Positions 46,342-58,640 of a stretch of DNA of 64,000 nucleotides are shown here, piece by piece (position 1 is the first letter of the stretch; every line of letters begins with the position of its first letter). Source of the DNA: Mya arenaria (lineage: Eukaryota; Mollusca; Bivalvia; Myida; Myidae); the NCBI RefSeq assembly GCF_026914265.1, contig NC_069126.1, forward strand, positions 40,272,421 through 40,336,420, written 5' to 3'. A program made the position numbers and the translations under genes. The notes beneath the pieces were generated by a model. The model searched no databases and was not told where the DNA came from. It saw only the letters and a list, made by a program, of their open reading frames with translations.

Positions 46342-46689
46342 GTATTGTGTTACCCTGATAAATTAAATCGGTGTGCTTTCATTGTTTCCATGTTGTTATT
46401 TAAATGCCTATGTTATAAAATGTTAGAAGTGTTAATTATATCAAGTAACTAAGCAGTTACTTAAATTTTATTATCACCTTAAGTACCACAGAATCCGAGA
46501 TCAGTATACTACAAAGTCATACAGTTTAAAAAGATATTTGGTAGATGTAATAACAACGAATTTATCTTGGAGCAATTTTATTCTACTGTTATTGTTTTGC
46601 ACAAAAGAAAATGCTCGAAAATTGAATATATTTATGAGAAGATGTTGGCATTTGCTTTGTCAATGTTCAGTGCAAGTTCGTATTTGTTT

Positions 46690-48500
46690 GATTGTCACAA
46701 GAAATCACAAACATTCTGACAAAGCAAAGCGTAAAATCAAGTTTAATGAATAGCCAAACAGTACAAATTCACGCAAAATGTAATAATAACAAAACGAATA
46801 CAGCAAATACATAATATGTAACAACCTATGAAGTCAAGGCAAACTAACCAGGGATATGTGAAAACACCATGAACAGTTAACTCTTTATCATCAAACTTTA
46901 TGTACGGTTTTCTAGTGTCGAATTATGTACATCAATGTATAATTGTCAAACAACAATGGCATGGGCTCTCACACAATAAACATATTTAAATTCATAGTTG
47001 GTAAACAATTACTATTTACCGGTTTAACAACTGATTTCGTTACTTAATTTAAACAACGAGTAATGGAAATTTAAGTAAGGTCAAAATACTAGATTACTAA
47101 ATACTAATCAGATTTACGGGTGCTCTCAGACAAAAAGGGCTATCCAATATCAAAGACAAACTGTTGACCCTAAAATGATCGCTGGGTATATAGTTAACGG
47201 GAGATCCCTACGTCATCCAAACTGACAAAGGGCAGCCGAATCGATGACAGCACAATGTCGGACCGCTGACCATTTACCTAAGGATCTCCCTGACAGAACA
47301 GATGGACCGGTAGGGCGGCACACACAGGTATCAACCGGGCAGTAAGGTAACAACGATAAGAATACAACTTCAAAACATTAAATCAATCAATAAAGAAGCG
47401 GCTAAAATATAAATGATTTTTACATGAGAAGTTTGGATAAATACTGTTTATCTAATCAGAAGATGTTGAAATAGTTATACTGAATGAGCTTTGTTGAAGG
47501 ACCAAAACAAAAATAATTAAACAAAAATCATTTTTATTGTTCTTTGAGTTTCAATATTTAGCTAGCATAATACACAGCCGTTGCAACATGGTGTACATGG
47601 AGTTGAGCAAATTTTGCGAAAGAAAATCTAATAAGATTTTCAATGCATTTTTATTTCGGAAATGTCTTTATACAAAATGAATAATCAATACTAGACAATC
47701 AACAATGTATTGTGGCTTTGTGGTGATTGCAACTTTTTAACCCCCTCCCCCACCCGATATTTGCATTTTTGTTACCAGGGAATTTAAACCACTATATTTC
47801 ATAAAGTTATTGAACATTTTTCTTATTTAAAAATATATCGCAAAGAACCCACAAAACACTGTTAATTAAGTAGCCTTGTGCATTTTTTTTTAAAAAAGGA
47901 TAGTTATATTGTCAACAGACTTTTTCTGAAAAAGAAATTCAAATGCCCCTTTTAACCAAATCTGATAAAAACTTTTTCGTTAAATTAAGTCAACTCCATA
48001 TTACCCCAAAACATGTTGCGATGGATTTATGTTCGACTGCTGAAAATGAACTGTAGATTTTCAAACATATATATATATATATATATGTTTGAAAATATGT
48101 CTTTTGATGTATGCATATTGTATTCACACACTCTAAATATGTATGTTATTTTGTGGAACTAATCTACAGTACTGATATACATTAACATAATATTATATAT
48201 ATATAGCTATTTTAATTTTCATGCACATTAGACGTTTGTATCCAGTTCTCTAATAAAACATTTATCAACTTGTCTCCTTTTGATTTTAAACATTCTTACA
48301 CCGAACATATAGATATATGTTTTAAAAAGAAATTTTAAGGTAGTCAAATATGTAAGAAAGGATTGAAAATTCGATTATCGTAACTCATTTCACTCTACAT
48401 TAAAATGCAGCTTTCAAAACACGAAACTATTTTGTGCACATAAACTTTGTTTATTTGAGCATAAATGATAAACTGTAAAATAACTGCAGTGAGGCAGAAT
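46690..48500. repeat. Duplicated 3'-flank block of channel genes, copy 2
   Basis: 3' of the intact minus-strand channel gene. Shares blocks with 34440-35480 and 59180-60720, including TCTAATAAAACATTT(A/G)TCAAC and TGTCTCCTTTTG near the gene end. It is interrupted by locus-specific DNA, notably a GC-richer stretch at about 47105-47350. An AT palindrome (TTTTCAAACATATATATAT and its complement) lies at about 48057-48099. Confidence 0.65.
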
Positions 48501-48505
48501 AAGTC

Positions 48506-49930
48506 TTAGTAATTATTTGTCGAATCCTGGGGACAAATACAAGTAGACCTAGTGAATTCGTATGGTTTATAATGCTCACATTGGTTGATGTGATAAATGT
48601 CCATCTTTGCATTTTTATGCTCTTTTTGTCTTGGCAATTCTTTAGTTGTATGAGTATTTGCTCTTTTGTCAACGATCTCGTTGCTGTCTAATTTTTTTAA
48701 GGAACGTATTTCCAGATGTCGTCTCTTTTCTCTGCCCGTAATGACCTCCTTCCCGACCCTTTTTATACGTTGTTCAGGAATAATGCTTTCCAAGAACAAG
48801 ATCACGGAGAGACGTTCTAATTTCCAATATCGATCGTGAGTATGTTTGTTTTCAACGTTTCCAACCAGTTCCGAGCATGTTGTTCCCATCATAGCAATCA
48901 GAGCATTCAGAATGATTATAGTTATCATGACGATGTACATTATAAAGATTGCGATGCATATTCCGGGGTGTCTAGTATCGTAAAAATCTGGCGGGTCACC
49001 TATTCCAGCTATCAGAGTTATCAATGAGATCAATGTTCTGCCAAAGGTGCAATACTCTTTTTTATCTGTAACAGGCGAACCCTGAATTGCCATAAACATC
49101 GCCGTCCCGAATCCAAGAATTACAAGGAGAAATACGAGTATAAACCGAAGAACATCGCCGAAAATCACCTTTTGAAGAAGAACGCCAAAGAAACTGAAAT
49201 ACTTGGAAATTCTCAGGAAGAAAATAACAAACAGCCATCCAATAATCACTGAGATGTATAAACAGTACTGTTCGTATTTGAAATCTGAATTTATCCCGAC
49301 CCCCAATGCAAAACAACAATCTAAAATTAGACTGATTGAAAAAAGCGCCATTAAGACTCTGTAGGATGCATTACTGTAGGGATTCGGTATTATTTTTTTT
49401 CCCCATTTCTTTATGGTTTGCAAAATTCCCTTCTCATTTGTTTTCGATCTGATTCCTTTTCTTTTGCAAGGAATGCCAAATTTGATCCTTTTTCCAATTT
49501 CGGGCGAAAGGTAAAGAACCCCCCAAACGAGGGTAATGAATGCAAAAACTGTAACATAATTATTACTAAAGACTTTTTTCCTGAACAAAGGGCTGGCAAC
49601 GACACTGAAATTCTTACCGTCATTGGGATTCTGTTTCGATCTTTCAATTGCATAACACGTGAGGAAGCTCATGAATACTAAGTGAAAAATAAACCAAATA
49701 TATACAATCCACCGGTAGCATTTCCATTTCTCCTCAATAATTTTGCTGACCTGGGGTGTACGGATGAATGGGAACGCCTGCGAAGGGTGAATTTGGAAAA
49801 GGAACTGCAGGATGAATCCTGAATCTGCAGAAGGGTAACAAACATCTTTTGGTACGACAGGGTCCAAGTCCGTGATATCATACGTCTTAATGTCGTTCAG
49901 TCCATCGTTGCCTTGTTCAATAAAGTACGG
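48506..49930 (-). CDS. TRPV-like channel exon 4: six-TM channel, pore and C terminus
   Basis: A 475-codon exon (including stop) opening PYFIEQGNDGLNDIKTYDIT after acceptor TTATTTCAG. It includes all six membrane segments, the pore with GIGD, a DTRHPG outer-pore turn, S6, the TRP box and a basic C-terminal tail ending STNNY at stop 48506-48508. Uninterrupted, in contrast to exon 4 of the other copies. Confidence 0.92.
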   Translation of the reverse strand, partial: PYFIEQGNDGLNDIKTYDITDLDPVVPKDVCYPSADSGFILQFLFQIHPSQAFPFIRTPQVSKIIEEKWKCYRWIVYIWFIFHLVFMSFLTCYAIERSKQNPNDGKNFSVVASPLFRKKVFSNNYVTVFAFITLVWGVLYLSPEIGKRIKFGIPCKRKGIRSKTNEKGILQTIKKWGKKIIPNPYSNASYRVLMALFSISLILDCCFALGVGINSDFKYEQYCLYISVIIGWLFVIFFLRISKYFSFFGVLLQKVIFGDVLRFILVFLLVILGFGTAMFMAIQGSPVTDKKEYCTFGRTLISLITLIAGIGDPPDFYDTRHPGICIAIFIMYIVMITIIILNALIAMMGTTCSELVGNVENKHTHDRYWKLERLSVILFLESIIPEQRIKRVGKEVITGREKRRHLEIRSLKKLDSNEIVDKRANTHTTKELPRQKEHKNAKMDIYHINQCEHYKPYEFTRSTCICPQDSTNNY

Positions 49931-52900
49931 CTGAAATAAAGAGTATTGTTCTGTTTAGATTAGTTTTAATGCGTATATCCAAAGTCTCCAGTAGGGAATG
50001 AAATCTTGCTGTTTTATTTTTAAAACCCCCCAGATACCAATGACCAGTAAAATTGAGTGAATGCGACCTAAATGAATACAGGTTTGTCTTCAGATTTACA
50101 CAAGTTATTACTGTTAACAACGGTATATCATGAAGTCATTATGAACTATAGTACAGAATGTAAAAAAAAAAAATTGAAACGCCTAACCTTGAAGACTAAC
50201 AAGTATAAGACGTTTAATTTTATTGCAGGAGTTTATTCCCTTCTAGCAATTGTTAGCATCATAACAGTACAATATTGCATATTTGCTTTCAATACAAATT
50301 AAATGGCGCGAACAATTGAGAGCTCAAATCTAAAGCTCAAAGTCATATATGTATATATATATATATAAACAAAGCAAATCAAAACCATAAAACTACAATC
50401 AGATGAAATAGTGTTCATTTTTAATTGATTGTGCTGTTTAACGCAGAAGAGGGAACGAACACTTTTTAAAAGTCTAACGAAGAATCATAATATAAGTAAA
50501 TTGGAACATGAAGTGATTAAATTACTGTTTTGAGTTACCAGAAAGACCATTGTTAACTAGTTCTTAACTTAATCGGTTTAAACGTTTGCCAGATAAAACA
50601 CTTTTTCTATCGGGATATAACCACTTTAACCCATGAAACGCTTGAATGGTTTACTGAAGATAGTGCGAACTTAAGTACGATTTTGGTCTATAATGGTCAA
50701 TTATGAACTTAATTGCATACTTGTTTCATGAAACAAGCGCTACTACGTATTCTAGCTTAGGGTTTTCATGCAAAGATTTAATAATGACAGCATTTGAAGC
50801 AGATGTGTAATAAAGCAAAGATAATGACATTGCCTAAATAATGCTCAATAAGTAATACACAACCATGTACGGTATTAAATTTACAATCTACCAAACACCT
50901 CTATTCGCTGGCCATAAGTAATCTGACCTAGAAGCAAACGAATCAATGCTTACCTCCGAGTTGTAAATCATCTCAAATGTTTTACATAGACCAAACTTTG
51001 TCGCTAGCTCTAACGGGTTCAGGCCCGAATCGTTTTTCCAACTCCAGAGTGAGCCGGGTTTCAGTTTTTTCGACGTTTCTTTGGTTGATTCTTCTTGTTT
51101 GGTTGTGTCAGCAGGTTTCATTTCTTTGGACGTGTCTTTTGTTGGGTATTTATTTTGTTTACTTTTATCTTCAGACATCGGTACCTTCGATGGTTCTTTG
51201 TTTGTGTATTCTTGTTTGGTTTGATCTGCATGTTTAAGTTCGTTCGAGGTGTCTTTGGCTGGATTGTTTCCCAGTTTGGTCGTATCGGTAGATTTTGATC
51301 CCTTTAAGGAGTCATTGGTTGTTTCTGCATTTTCACCAACAACGGCTTCGGTTTCTTTCCGTGTTGTTTCGTCTTTAGTCATGACCAATCTTAGGAATTC
51401 GATGACTTCGTCTTCTTTGTTCGGATAGTAGTCCGCATACCTGGTGAAATATCATAAGTAGCACTTTGCCAAGAATAAGGTTATTTGCAACATATACAGC
51501 TTCTCAAATATTTATTTTGTTGTGTTTTTTCTTAACAATTTTAAGCGTACGTTTAATAATGATTCTTCATAAAATAAATCAGATATACATTTCTATTACC
51601 TAGACCCATTCGTATTAAAGCTGTCAACAGTATACCCGAGTAATTAAGAGAGTCATTTGAAATATTTGCAATACGGTACTGAATGAACTTTAATGGGTTT
51701 TTTTTGCATGTACTTCACTTACAAAATGCTTTGTTTGTAATCGGCGTTTCCATTTCAAAAAAACTTAAAAAATGACCTATAGTTGAGACTGAAAATGCAT
51801 ACAAGAGCAGAAAAATACGCAAACAGACAGATCTTGTAAAGTGTTTAATCTAATGTCCCCTAAAATCATATAAGCAATATGACTTTTACAGAGCGGGAGT
51901 GGAGTTTATATTCGTTTTGGCTATTTTGTTAACTTTTACATACCCATTACCTTTGAGAATAGAGAACATTATTATGTTTTGAAAGCATTTGATTTTTACT
52001 ATTTGCCATGTAACCATAACTTTAATAATGATGTTACAGAAAATCAAGGATGACCTAAAAACAACTCCGAATACATTGCCTTATTTTTTTTACAAAACTT
52101 TATATTCCTTATGTAACAAAAGCAAACAGTGATGTAAATTACATGCAAGGCATTTTCTATCACAGTGTGGTATTTCTACATATAACCTTAAGTGTGAAAA
52201 CTAGTGGCATATATGTACCTTTTGATGAAGTTGATGTTATTCTTTAGCGAAAAATCAAGTATACAATAATCATTTTATATGGTATTATCGAAATGAGATA
52301 TAAAGAACGATTTTCATTTTTCCATTGTAATACCGAAATGTCATATAATCAACGCATGTTCAAAATTTCATTGTTTAATATATCGAACTGTATTATTCTT
52401 AACGCATGATCATTTTTACATTGCAAAATTGAAATGTTTCCCAATCAGCGGATGATATTTCTACATAATAAATCTAAAGGTTACCTAATAAGCGCATGGT
52501 ATATATCGTCTTTCGTTGAGTTTGTTTCATACAAATCCGCCCCTTCATTCAGCAAAAATTCAAACATTTCTGAAAGAAAAAAGACAACAAAATTACTTTG
52601 TATTGAAAGGTGAATAATATTGTAGTGAATACGGATTGAGATGTATACGATATCCTGAGATTTGTGTATAAATATGTACTATTGTGTTCACGAGGTCAAG
52701 TCGATTTGATTTTCAATGAAAACAAAACTCCCGTTTGCATTTTGTAACAGCTCTAATTACAAGTGTTATTTGACTGTTCGTTAGCTTTGAACAATGTTAT
52801 CTCGTTATAAGGAGGAACAGCTTGTTCGACGCTTGAATTGAAAACAAAAGTTCATTTGTTAAGGTTTCAGTTTTTAAATACCTTTGTTAAACGACAAGGC

Positions 52901-53407
52901 AGCAGTGAACAAAGGCAATTCCCCGAGCATCACAGTTTCCTCAAAGTTGCTCCCTGTCGCGAATTCTCGGAATAATTCCTCTTTATCAGCGCGCCCAACC
53001 TTATCAAGCATTTTTTTGGCTAGCTCGAGGTTATTTTTGCAGACTGCCAGGTGGAAGGCGGTGTGGCCTTTGTATTCTTCGTCCTTACGTGGAAGACTGA
53101 TCAGCTTTGGGAATCTTTCAATCAAGCTCTCAAAGAATGGCCCCAACAGTGGGACGTAATTCTCGATGGCAATGTAAAGAATATTTGTATACTTCTCTTT
53201 TGTAGATGTCTCATTTACAATTCCGACCAAAATATTTTCATCTTTTTTCAAATCATCTAGCAATGAGACAATAGATTCCACCTTTTTTCTACATTCCTCT
53301 CCGTTTTTTTCATGACGATTGATGATCTCTTTTATATCCATGATAATTGTTTCCAAAGTATTTTTTTGTTGTTCTGTTACTTCATCTACAAGCACAATTG
53401 TCTCCAT
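48506..53407 (-). CDS. TRPV-like cation channel, intact, 4 exons, 840 aa
   Basis: Six-transmembrane ion channel of the TRP family, closest to TRPV by its motifs, expected in the plasma membrane as a tetramer passing cations. Exons: 52882-53407, 52485-52569, 50954-51440, 48506-49930; phases 1, 2 and 0 agree and total exactly 841 codons. Residues 1-75 are helical and charged; about 73-220 and 334-366 hold degenerate ankyrin repeats (HTAFHLAVCKNN, NPLELATKFGL), split by a ~108-residue Lys/Thr/Glu-rich linker. S1 438-460, S2 489-508, S3 556-577, S4 587-606, S5 623-650, pore filter GIGD 675-678, S6 689-713 (LNALIAMMG), TRP box from Trp735 (WKLERLSVILFLE). TRPV channels share a GMGD-type filter and a similar S6 and TRP helix. 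It is the only undamaged copy here. The ligand or stimulus cannot be inferred. Confidence 0.9.
50954..51440 (-). CDS. TRPV-like channel exon 3: ankyrin repeat with charged linker
   Basis: A 487-nt exon: YADYYPNKEDEVIEFLRLV, then a linker of about 108 residues with repeats like KDTSKEMKPADTTKQEES, then SGLNPLELATKFGLCKTFEM ending IYNSE at donor GTAAGC. Acceptor TTTCACCAG. The linker is unlike any standard TRPV ankyrin domain and differs in length among the paralogues. Confidence 0.87.
52485..52569 (-). CDS. TRPV-like channel exon 2: ankyrin segment
   Basis: An 85-nt exon encoding EMFEFLLNEGADLYETNSTK and DDIYHALI, completing the ankyrin unit begun in exon 1. Acceptor TTTCTTTCAG, donor GTAACC. 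The same exon is found in all copies that have the region (37626-37713, 40571-40658, 56296-56380), which supports it despite its size. Confidence 0.88.
52882..53407 (-). CDS. TRPV-like channel exon 1: N-terminal helix and ankyrin repeats
   Basis: Starts at ATG 53407 (METIVLVDEVTEQQ), the position equivalent to the paralogues' starts at 42221 and 57482. Encodes a charged helical lead, then TNILYIAIENYVP, GHTAFHLAVCKNNLELAKKM and GELPLFTAALSFNKG, three ankyrin-like units. Donor GTATTT on the minus strand (52881-52880); ends in phase 1. Confidence 0.88.
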
Positions 53408-53879
53408 TTTAAAGTTGTTAATGCGTTTAGTTTTAAAAAGTAAAATCTTTTCCTCTACAAATGATACTCTTCAAAATATATTGTCTCTTAAAATTTGTCA
53501 TTCCACGGTTTTACAATTCTTCGTGAGTTGACTTTCCCGAAGCCAATGTCTAAAATGATTGCATAAACTACTATATTTCACAAACTGTCATTGCCAAATC
53601 CGATAATAGCAAATCTCCAAGGCTAAACTGTTATTGTATTTGTGCGCTATTGACACAATAATCAATGGCACAGTACATAAATAGAATTTAAATATAATTT
53701 GATAATAAGGAAGTTTATTTAAACAGTATTTCAATAGCATGTAGGCGTACAGATATGAAGAAATAAGCCAATATATGATATTGAAATAAACATTTTAAAG
53801 TCTTGTCAGGACCTATGTCCACATATTATAAAATGTACGGTCAAATGGTTAGCTTTTCACTGTTTAACTTAACGCAGGG

Positions 53880-54215
53880 ACTCTCACTCCCAACTAAGAT
53901 GTACCACAATAGTTTAAATATTCCAAAAAGGATAAACAAATGTCAAAAACAATGGTTCTTATGAAGGATATCGAGTTTACTTCAAAAGAGCATAAAACAC
54001 AGTATTTCTACCTTATAAGACTATAGTAGACCACAGTAAATCTTTTAGCATTCACCAATCATTTAATATTTTTTGCTATTAGATTCACGGTCACAATTTG
54101 TTATCAGTAGTTAATATTTTCCATAAATGCATTATTTAGTAAGTTGTTTAAGGTTTATCAGTCAAAATTTATGTTTTTCATACATTGTATATATTGATTT
54201 TGAATAAGAGTGTCA
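53880..54215. repeat. Dispersed ~340-bp MITE-like repeat, copy 2
   Basis: Aligns with 28127-28463 over most of its length (AACAATGGTTCTTATGAAGG against AACAATGGTTCTTATAAAGG). It lies between the 5' flank of the intact channel gene and intron 3 of pseudogene D, exactly where D's missing exon 4 should be. It ends in TAAGAGTGT, near the complement of the family's CACTCTTA start. Confidence 0.7.
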
Positions 54216-54379
54216 GCATTTGAAGCAGTTGTGTAATAAAGCAAAGATAATAGCATTGAATAAATAATTATCAATAAGTAATACACAACAATGTATGCTA
54301 TTATGTTTATTATTTATCAAACTCCTCTGTTCGATAGTCATAGGTAATCTAACCTAGAAGCAAACGAATCAATGCTTAC

Positions 54380-57300
54380 CTCCGATTTGTAAATCATACC
54401 AAATATTTGAAAAAGCCCAAAAGTTGTCGCTAGCTTTAACGGATTCAGGCCCGAATTGTTTCTCCAACTCCAGAGTATGCCGGGTTTCAGTTCCTTCGAC
54501 GTGTCTTTGGTTGATTCTTCTTGTTTTGTTGAGTCAGCAGGCTTCATTTCTTTCGCCGTGTCTTTTGTTGGGTATTTATTTTGTTTAGTTTTATCTTCAA
54601 TCATCGGTATATTCAATGGTTCTTTGTTTGTGTATTCTTGTGCGGTTTGATATGCATGCTTAAGTCCGTCCGATGTGTCTTTGGTTGGGTCGTTTCCCAG
54701 TTTGGTTGTATCGGTAGATTTCGATCCCTTTAGGGAGTCATTGGTTGTTTCTGCATTTTCACCAACAGCAGCTTTGGTTTCTTTCCGTGTTGTTTCGTCT
54801 TAAATCTTGACCAATCTTAGGAATTCGATGACTTCGTCTTCTTTGTTCGGATACTAGTCAGCATACCTGGTAAATTATCATAAGTAGCACATAGCCAAGC
54901 ATAAGGTTATTTGCAACATACACAGCTTCTCAAATTATTATTTTGTGGTGTATGTCCTTAACAATATTTAGCGTAAACTTAATAATGATTCTTCGTAAAA
55001 TAAATCATATATATTTCTATTTCCTAGACCCATTCGCATTAAAACTGTCAACTGTATACCCATGTAATTAAAAGCGTCATTTGGAAAATTTGCAATATGG
55101 TACTAAATGAGCTTATAATGGTTGTTTTTTTTCGCATGTACTGCACTTACAAAATGCTTTGTTTGGAATCGGCCTTCCCATTTCTTAAAAAAAAACTTAA
55201 AAGATGACCGTTGAGACTGAAAATGCATACTCCAAGAGTAGAAAAAGACGCAAACTGACTGTTCTTTTAAAGTGTTTTACCGTGTGTCCCGCAAAATCAT
55301 ATGTCACAAAACATATTACCTTAAGTATTGAATATATGGGCATATATGTACCTTTTGATGAATTTGATGAAGAACTTTTGCGAAAAATCAATTACACAAT
55401 ACTCAGTTTACATGGTATTATCGAAATGCATATAATGAACGATTTTCATTTTTCCATTGTAATACCGAAATGTCAACTTATAAACGCATGCTCAATATTT
55501 AACTGTTTAAAGCCCTTCCACACTGCAAAAGTGGGTGGGGAAGGTCGGAAATTAAAACGGTTCAAAAGATTATGTTTTATTTAGTTTGGAGGAACGATAC
55601 TTTTTAGAGTAAAACATACTTTTTTGGTGACATGTTTCACTGAGCTTGTTTCTGTAGTTTTTCACATAAGAATTGGGATAGTAAGGAGTTGAACACATTT
55701 TACAAAAGAAGATTTTATCAGATTTTGGATCAAAAAGCATTCACATTCTTTCGGAAAAGGCTGTCGCCATTTTTACTTTGTTTTAGTGCTCCAGACTACC
55801 TAATCAACAATGTCTTGAGAGTTCTTGATGATATATTTTCAAATAAGATAGATATTTAAAAAATAATGAATAATAGTGGATGAAATTCATTTCCGGGTTA
55901 CAAAAATGCAAATATCTAAATAGCTGCAATAATCACAAAGCCTCAAGACACTATTGATTGGGTAGTTTCGATAATTTTGACAAATAAACATATTCATTTT
56001 GTTATAAAACATTTCCGGGAAAACGTAAATCTTTTTGATTGGAAATCTGAAAAAATCTTCTTTCGTAAAAACTGCTCAACTCCTAATTTCAGCTTTACAT
56101 GTTGGAGCGGATACATGAATAAAGCTGGTATAAATATTGAACCTCAAAATTAAATATTTTTTTTTAGATTTTTTAAACATTTTAAATTTTGATCCTTCAT
56201 ACGACGTTTGCATTGTGGCCGGCCCTTAATCAAGCCAAATGAATTATATATACTTCACCAATGATCAGTTTTACATTGCAAAATTGAAATGTTACCTAAT
56301 CAGCACATGGTATATATTGTCTTTCTTTGAGTTTGTTTTATACAAATCCGTCCCTTCTTCCAGCATATATTCAAACATTTCTAAAATAAAAACAAAAACA
56401 AAATTACCCTGTATTTAAAGGACGATAATAGTGTAGTATAGTGTAGTGAACACGGATTGAAATATCTACGATATCCTTAGCCTTGTGTATACAAACGTAC
56501 TTATTGTGTTCACGAGCTTAAATCAATTTGATATTTAAAGAAAACAAAAATCCCCGTATTGCATTTTTGTAATAGCTCTATCAGATGTAATTTGACTGCT
56601 TGGTAGCTTTGTAAAATGTTATAACGCTATAATGAGGAACATACCTTTTGACTCCAAAATTGAAAACAAAAGTTCATTTTTTTAAGGATTCAGTTTTTAA
56701 TACCTTTGTTTAACGACAAGGCAGCAGTAAACAGAGGCAAATCTCCGAGCATCACAGTTTGCTTAAAGTTGCTCCCTGTCGCGAATTTTCTGAATTATTT
56801 CCTTTTTTCATCGGGCTCAATTTCATCAAGCATTGTTTTGGCTAGCTCGAGGTCATTTTTGCAGACTGGCAGGTGGAAGGCGGTGTGGTCTTTGTATTCT
56901 TCGTCCTTACGTGGAAGACATATCAGCTCTGGAAATCATTTAATCAAGCTCTCGAAGAAATTATCTAACTGTAGGGCGTAATTCTCGAGGGCCATGTAAA
57001 GAATATTTGTTATGCTCCCTGTCGACATTCTCTGAATAATTCCTCTTTATTAACCTTATCAAGCATATTTTGGCGAACTCTTGGTTATTTTTGCAGACTG
57101 CAGGTGGAGGGCGGTGTGGCCTTTGTATTCTTCGTCCTTTCGTGGAAGACAAATCAGCTTTGGGTATCTTTCAATCAAGCTCTCCAAGAATGTCCCCAAT
57201 AGTGGGACGTAATTCTCGATGGCAATGTAAAGAATATTTGTATACTCCTTTTTTTGCAGATGTCTTACTTACAATCTTGACAAGAACGTTTCCATCTATT

Positions 57301-57482
57301 TTCATATGTTTTAGTAATGCGTTTATCTATTCCACTTTCGTTTTTATTGTTTTCTCATTCAGTAATGATTGCTCCGAAAGGTTGTAGATTTCTTTTATTT
57401 CCTTGATAGTTGTATCTAAAAAACATTTACCTTTAAGTTCGTTTTTATCTACAATAACATCTGTCTTCTTTTTAGAATTCAT
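54380..57482 (-). pseudogene. TRPV-like channel pseudogene D (exons 1-3 only)
   Basis: Exon 1 is 56704-57482 (start MNSKKKTDV), exon 2 56296-56380 (open), exon 3 54380-54866. Lesions: an in-frame TAG in exon 1 at 57327-57329; an internal duplication in exon 1 (about 56740-57000 repeated at about 57000-57240, so the HLAVCKNN-type ankyrin segment occurs twice); and in-frame stops in exon 3 at 54854-54856 and 54800-54802. Exon 3 keeps the length of the intact gene (487 nt) and the same long KDTAKEMKPADSTKQEES-type linker, so D is closer to that copy than to A/B here. No exon 4 follows: a dispersed repeat and then the 5' flank of the intact gene come next. Confidence 0.85.
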
Positions 57483-57769
57483 ATTGATGCATTTGATTCT
57501 TAACAAAGAGTCCTCAACGAATTATACTGCTCAATATGTATTGTCTCTTATTTTTCCCCTTTTGCGGGCTTTCAATTTATCGTTAGTTGCCTATTCCGAA
57601 ACCAATGTTTGAAATGATTGCATCAACTATTAGATTTCACAAAATGAAATTGCAAAATCCGATAATAGAAAAAACTCCAAGGTTAAAATGTTATCGTATT
57701 TGCGCGCTATCGACACACTAATCCATGGCGCAGTACTTCAAGTAAATCAAGCCAGTTCATAGACTTAAT

Positions 57770-58640
57770 GTATAATAAATTAATCACTAATAATAAGGAA
57801 GTATTATTAATAATATTTTAATTTCATCTATGCCTACAGATATAAAGAAATAAGCCAATATATGCTATGGAAACAAACAAACTTGAGAGGACCTATGTCC
57901 ACGTATTATAAAATGTATGGAAAATGGTTAGCTTTTCACTTCATATAAACCATTGTATTCATCTAAGTTGTCTAACAAGAAAACGTTCTAACATTTAAAT
58001 TCTTCCAAAATAATTTTAAAACACCGGAAAGACAATACAAATCATGGTCGTAAATTCACTATGGAACACCATATTCTAAATGAGGAACGTTTAACAAGGC
58101 ACCAATTGTTATTCTTTTTTTTTGATTTATGAAAACTACTATATGACCTTTAAATATAGCGCATGTTAAATAACACACGTTCTACAAAAGAAATAATTAC
58201 AATACGAAAACAAATATTCTTAACAAAGCGCTATTTTAGTTCATCCATTTCACGCCAAAATAAAGCAAAATATACAAGGCATCCTCAGTAGCATTTGTAA
58301 TAAGGTTTAATTAAAAAAAGTGTTCTACATCTTTATTTATGAATGTTATTAAACAACTCTTGAATGTAGAATATTGCCCAAACTTGGCAAATTAGTGGCA
58401 CATCGGCTTGTCCCTGTTATTTGCACTATACTGATGGAATGTCCAAAGGCACGAGGCCAGTACTTTATGTGTGTATCACGGAGCCAACAAGTGTATTGAT
58501 ATTGAGAGATTTTACACGGTATTAATATCAAGAACTACTTCTATACGTACAAGTACAGGTACACACCGTGTTACCCATCTTGTCTACCGTCAGTGAGTTG
58601 ATAGAACTGTTATTGTGATCGTTTCGGTATTGTTTGACAT
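57770..58640. repeat. Duplicated 5'-flank block of channel genes, copy 2
   Basis: Upstream of pseudogene D; close match of 42500-43330. Shared runs include CACGAGGCCAGTACTTTATG, GTATCACGGAGCCAACAAGT and CTTCTATACGTACAAGTACA. No coding sequence. Confidence 0.7.

Noticed and set aside
48836..49027. Plus-strand frame inside the channel exon
   Set aside because: Antisense shadow of the intact TRPV-like exon 4.
54456..54650. Plus-strand frame across exon 3 of pseudogene D
   Set aside because: Antisense shadow produced by the repetitive linker codons; a similar shadow occurs at 51095-51298.
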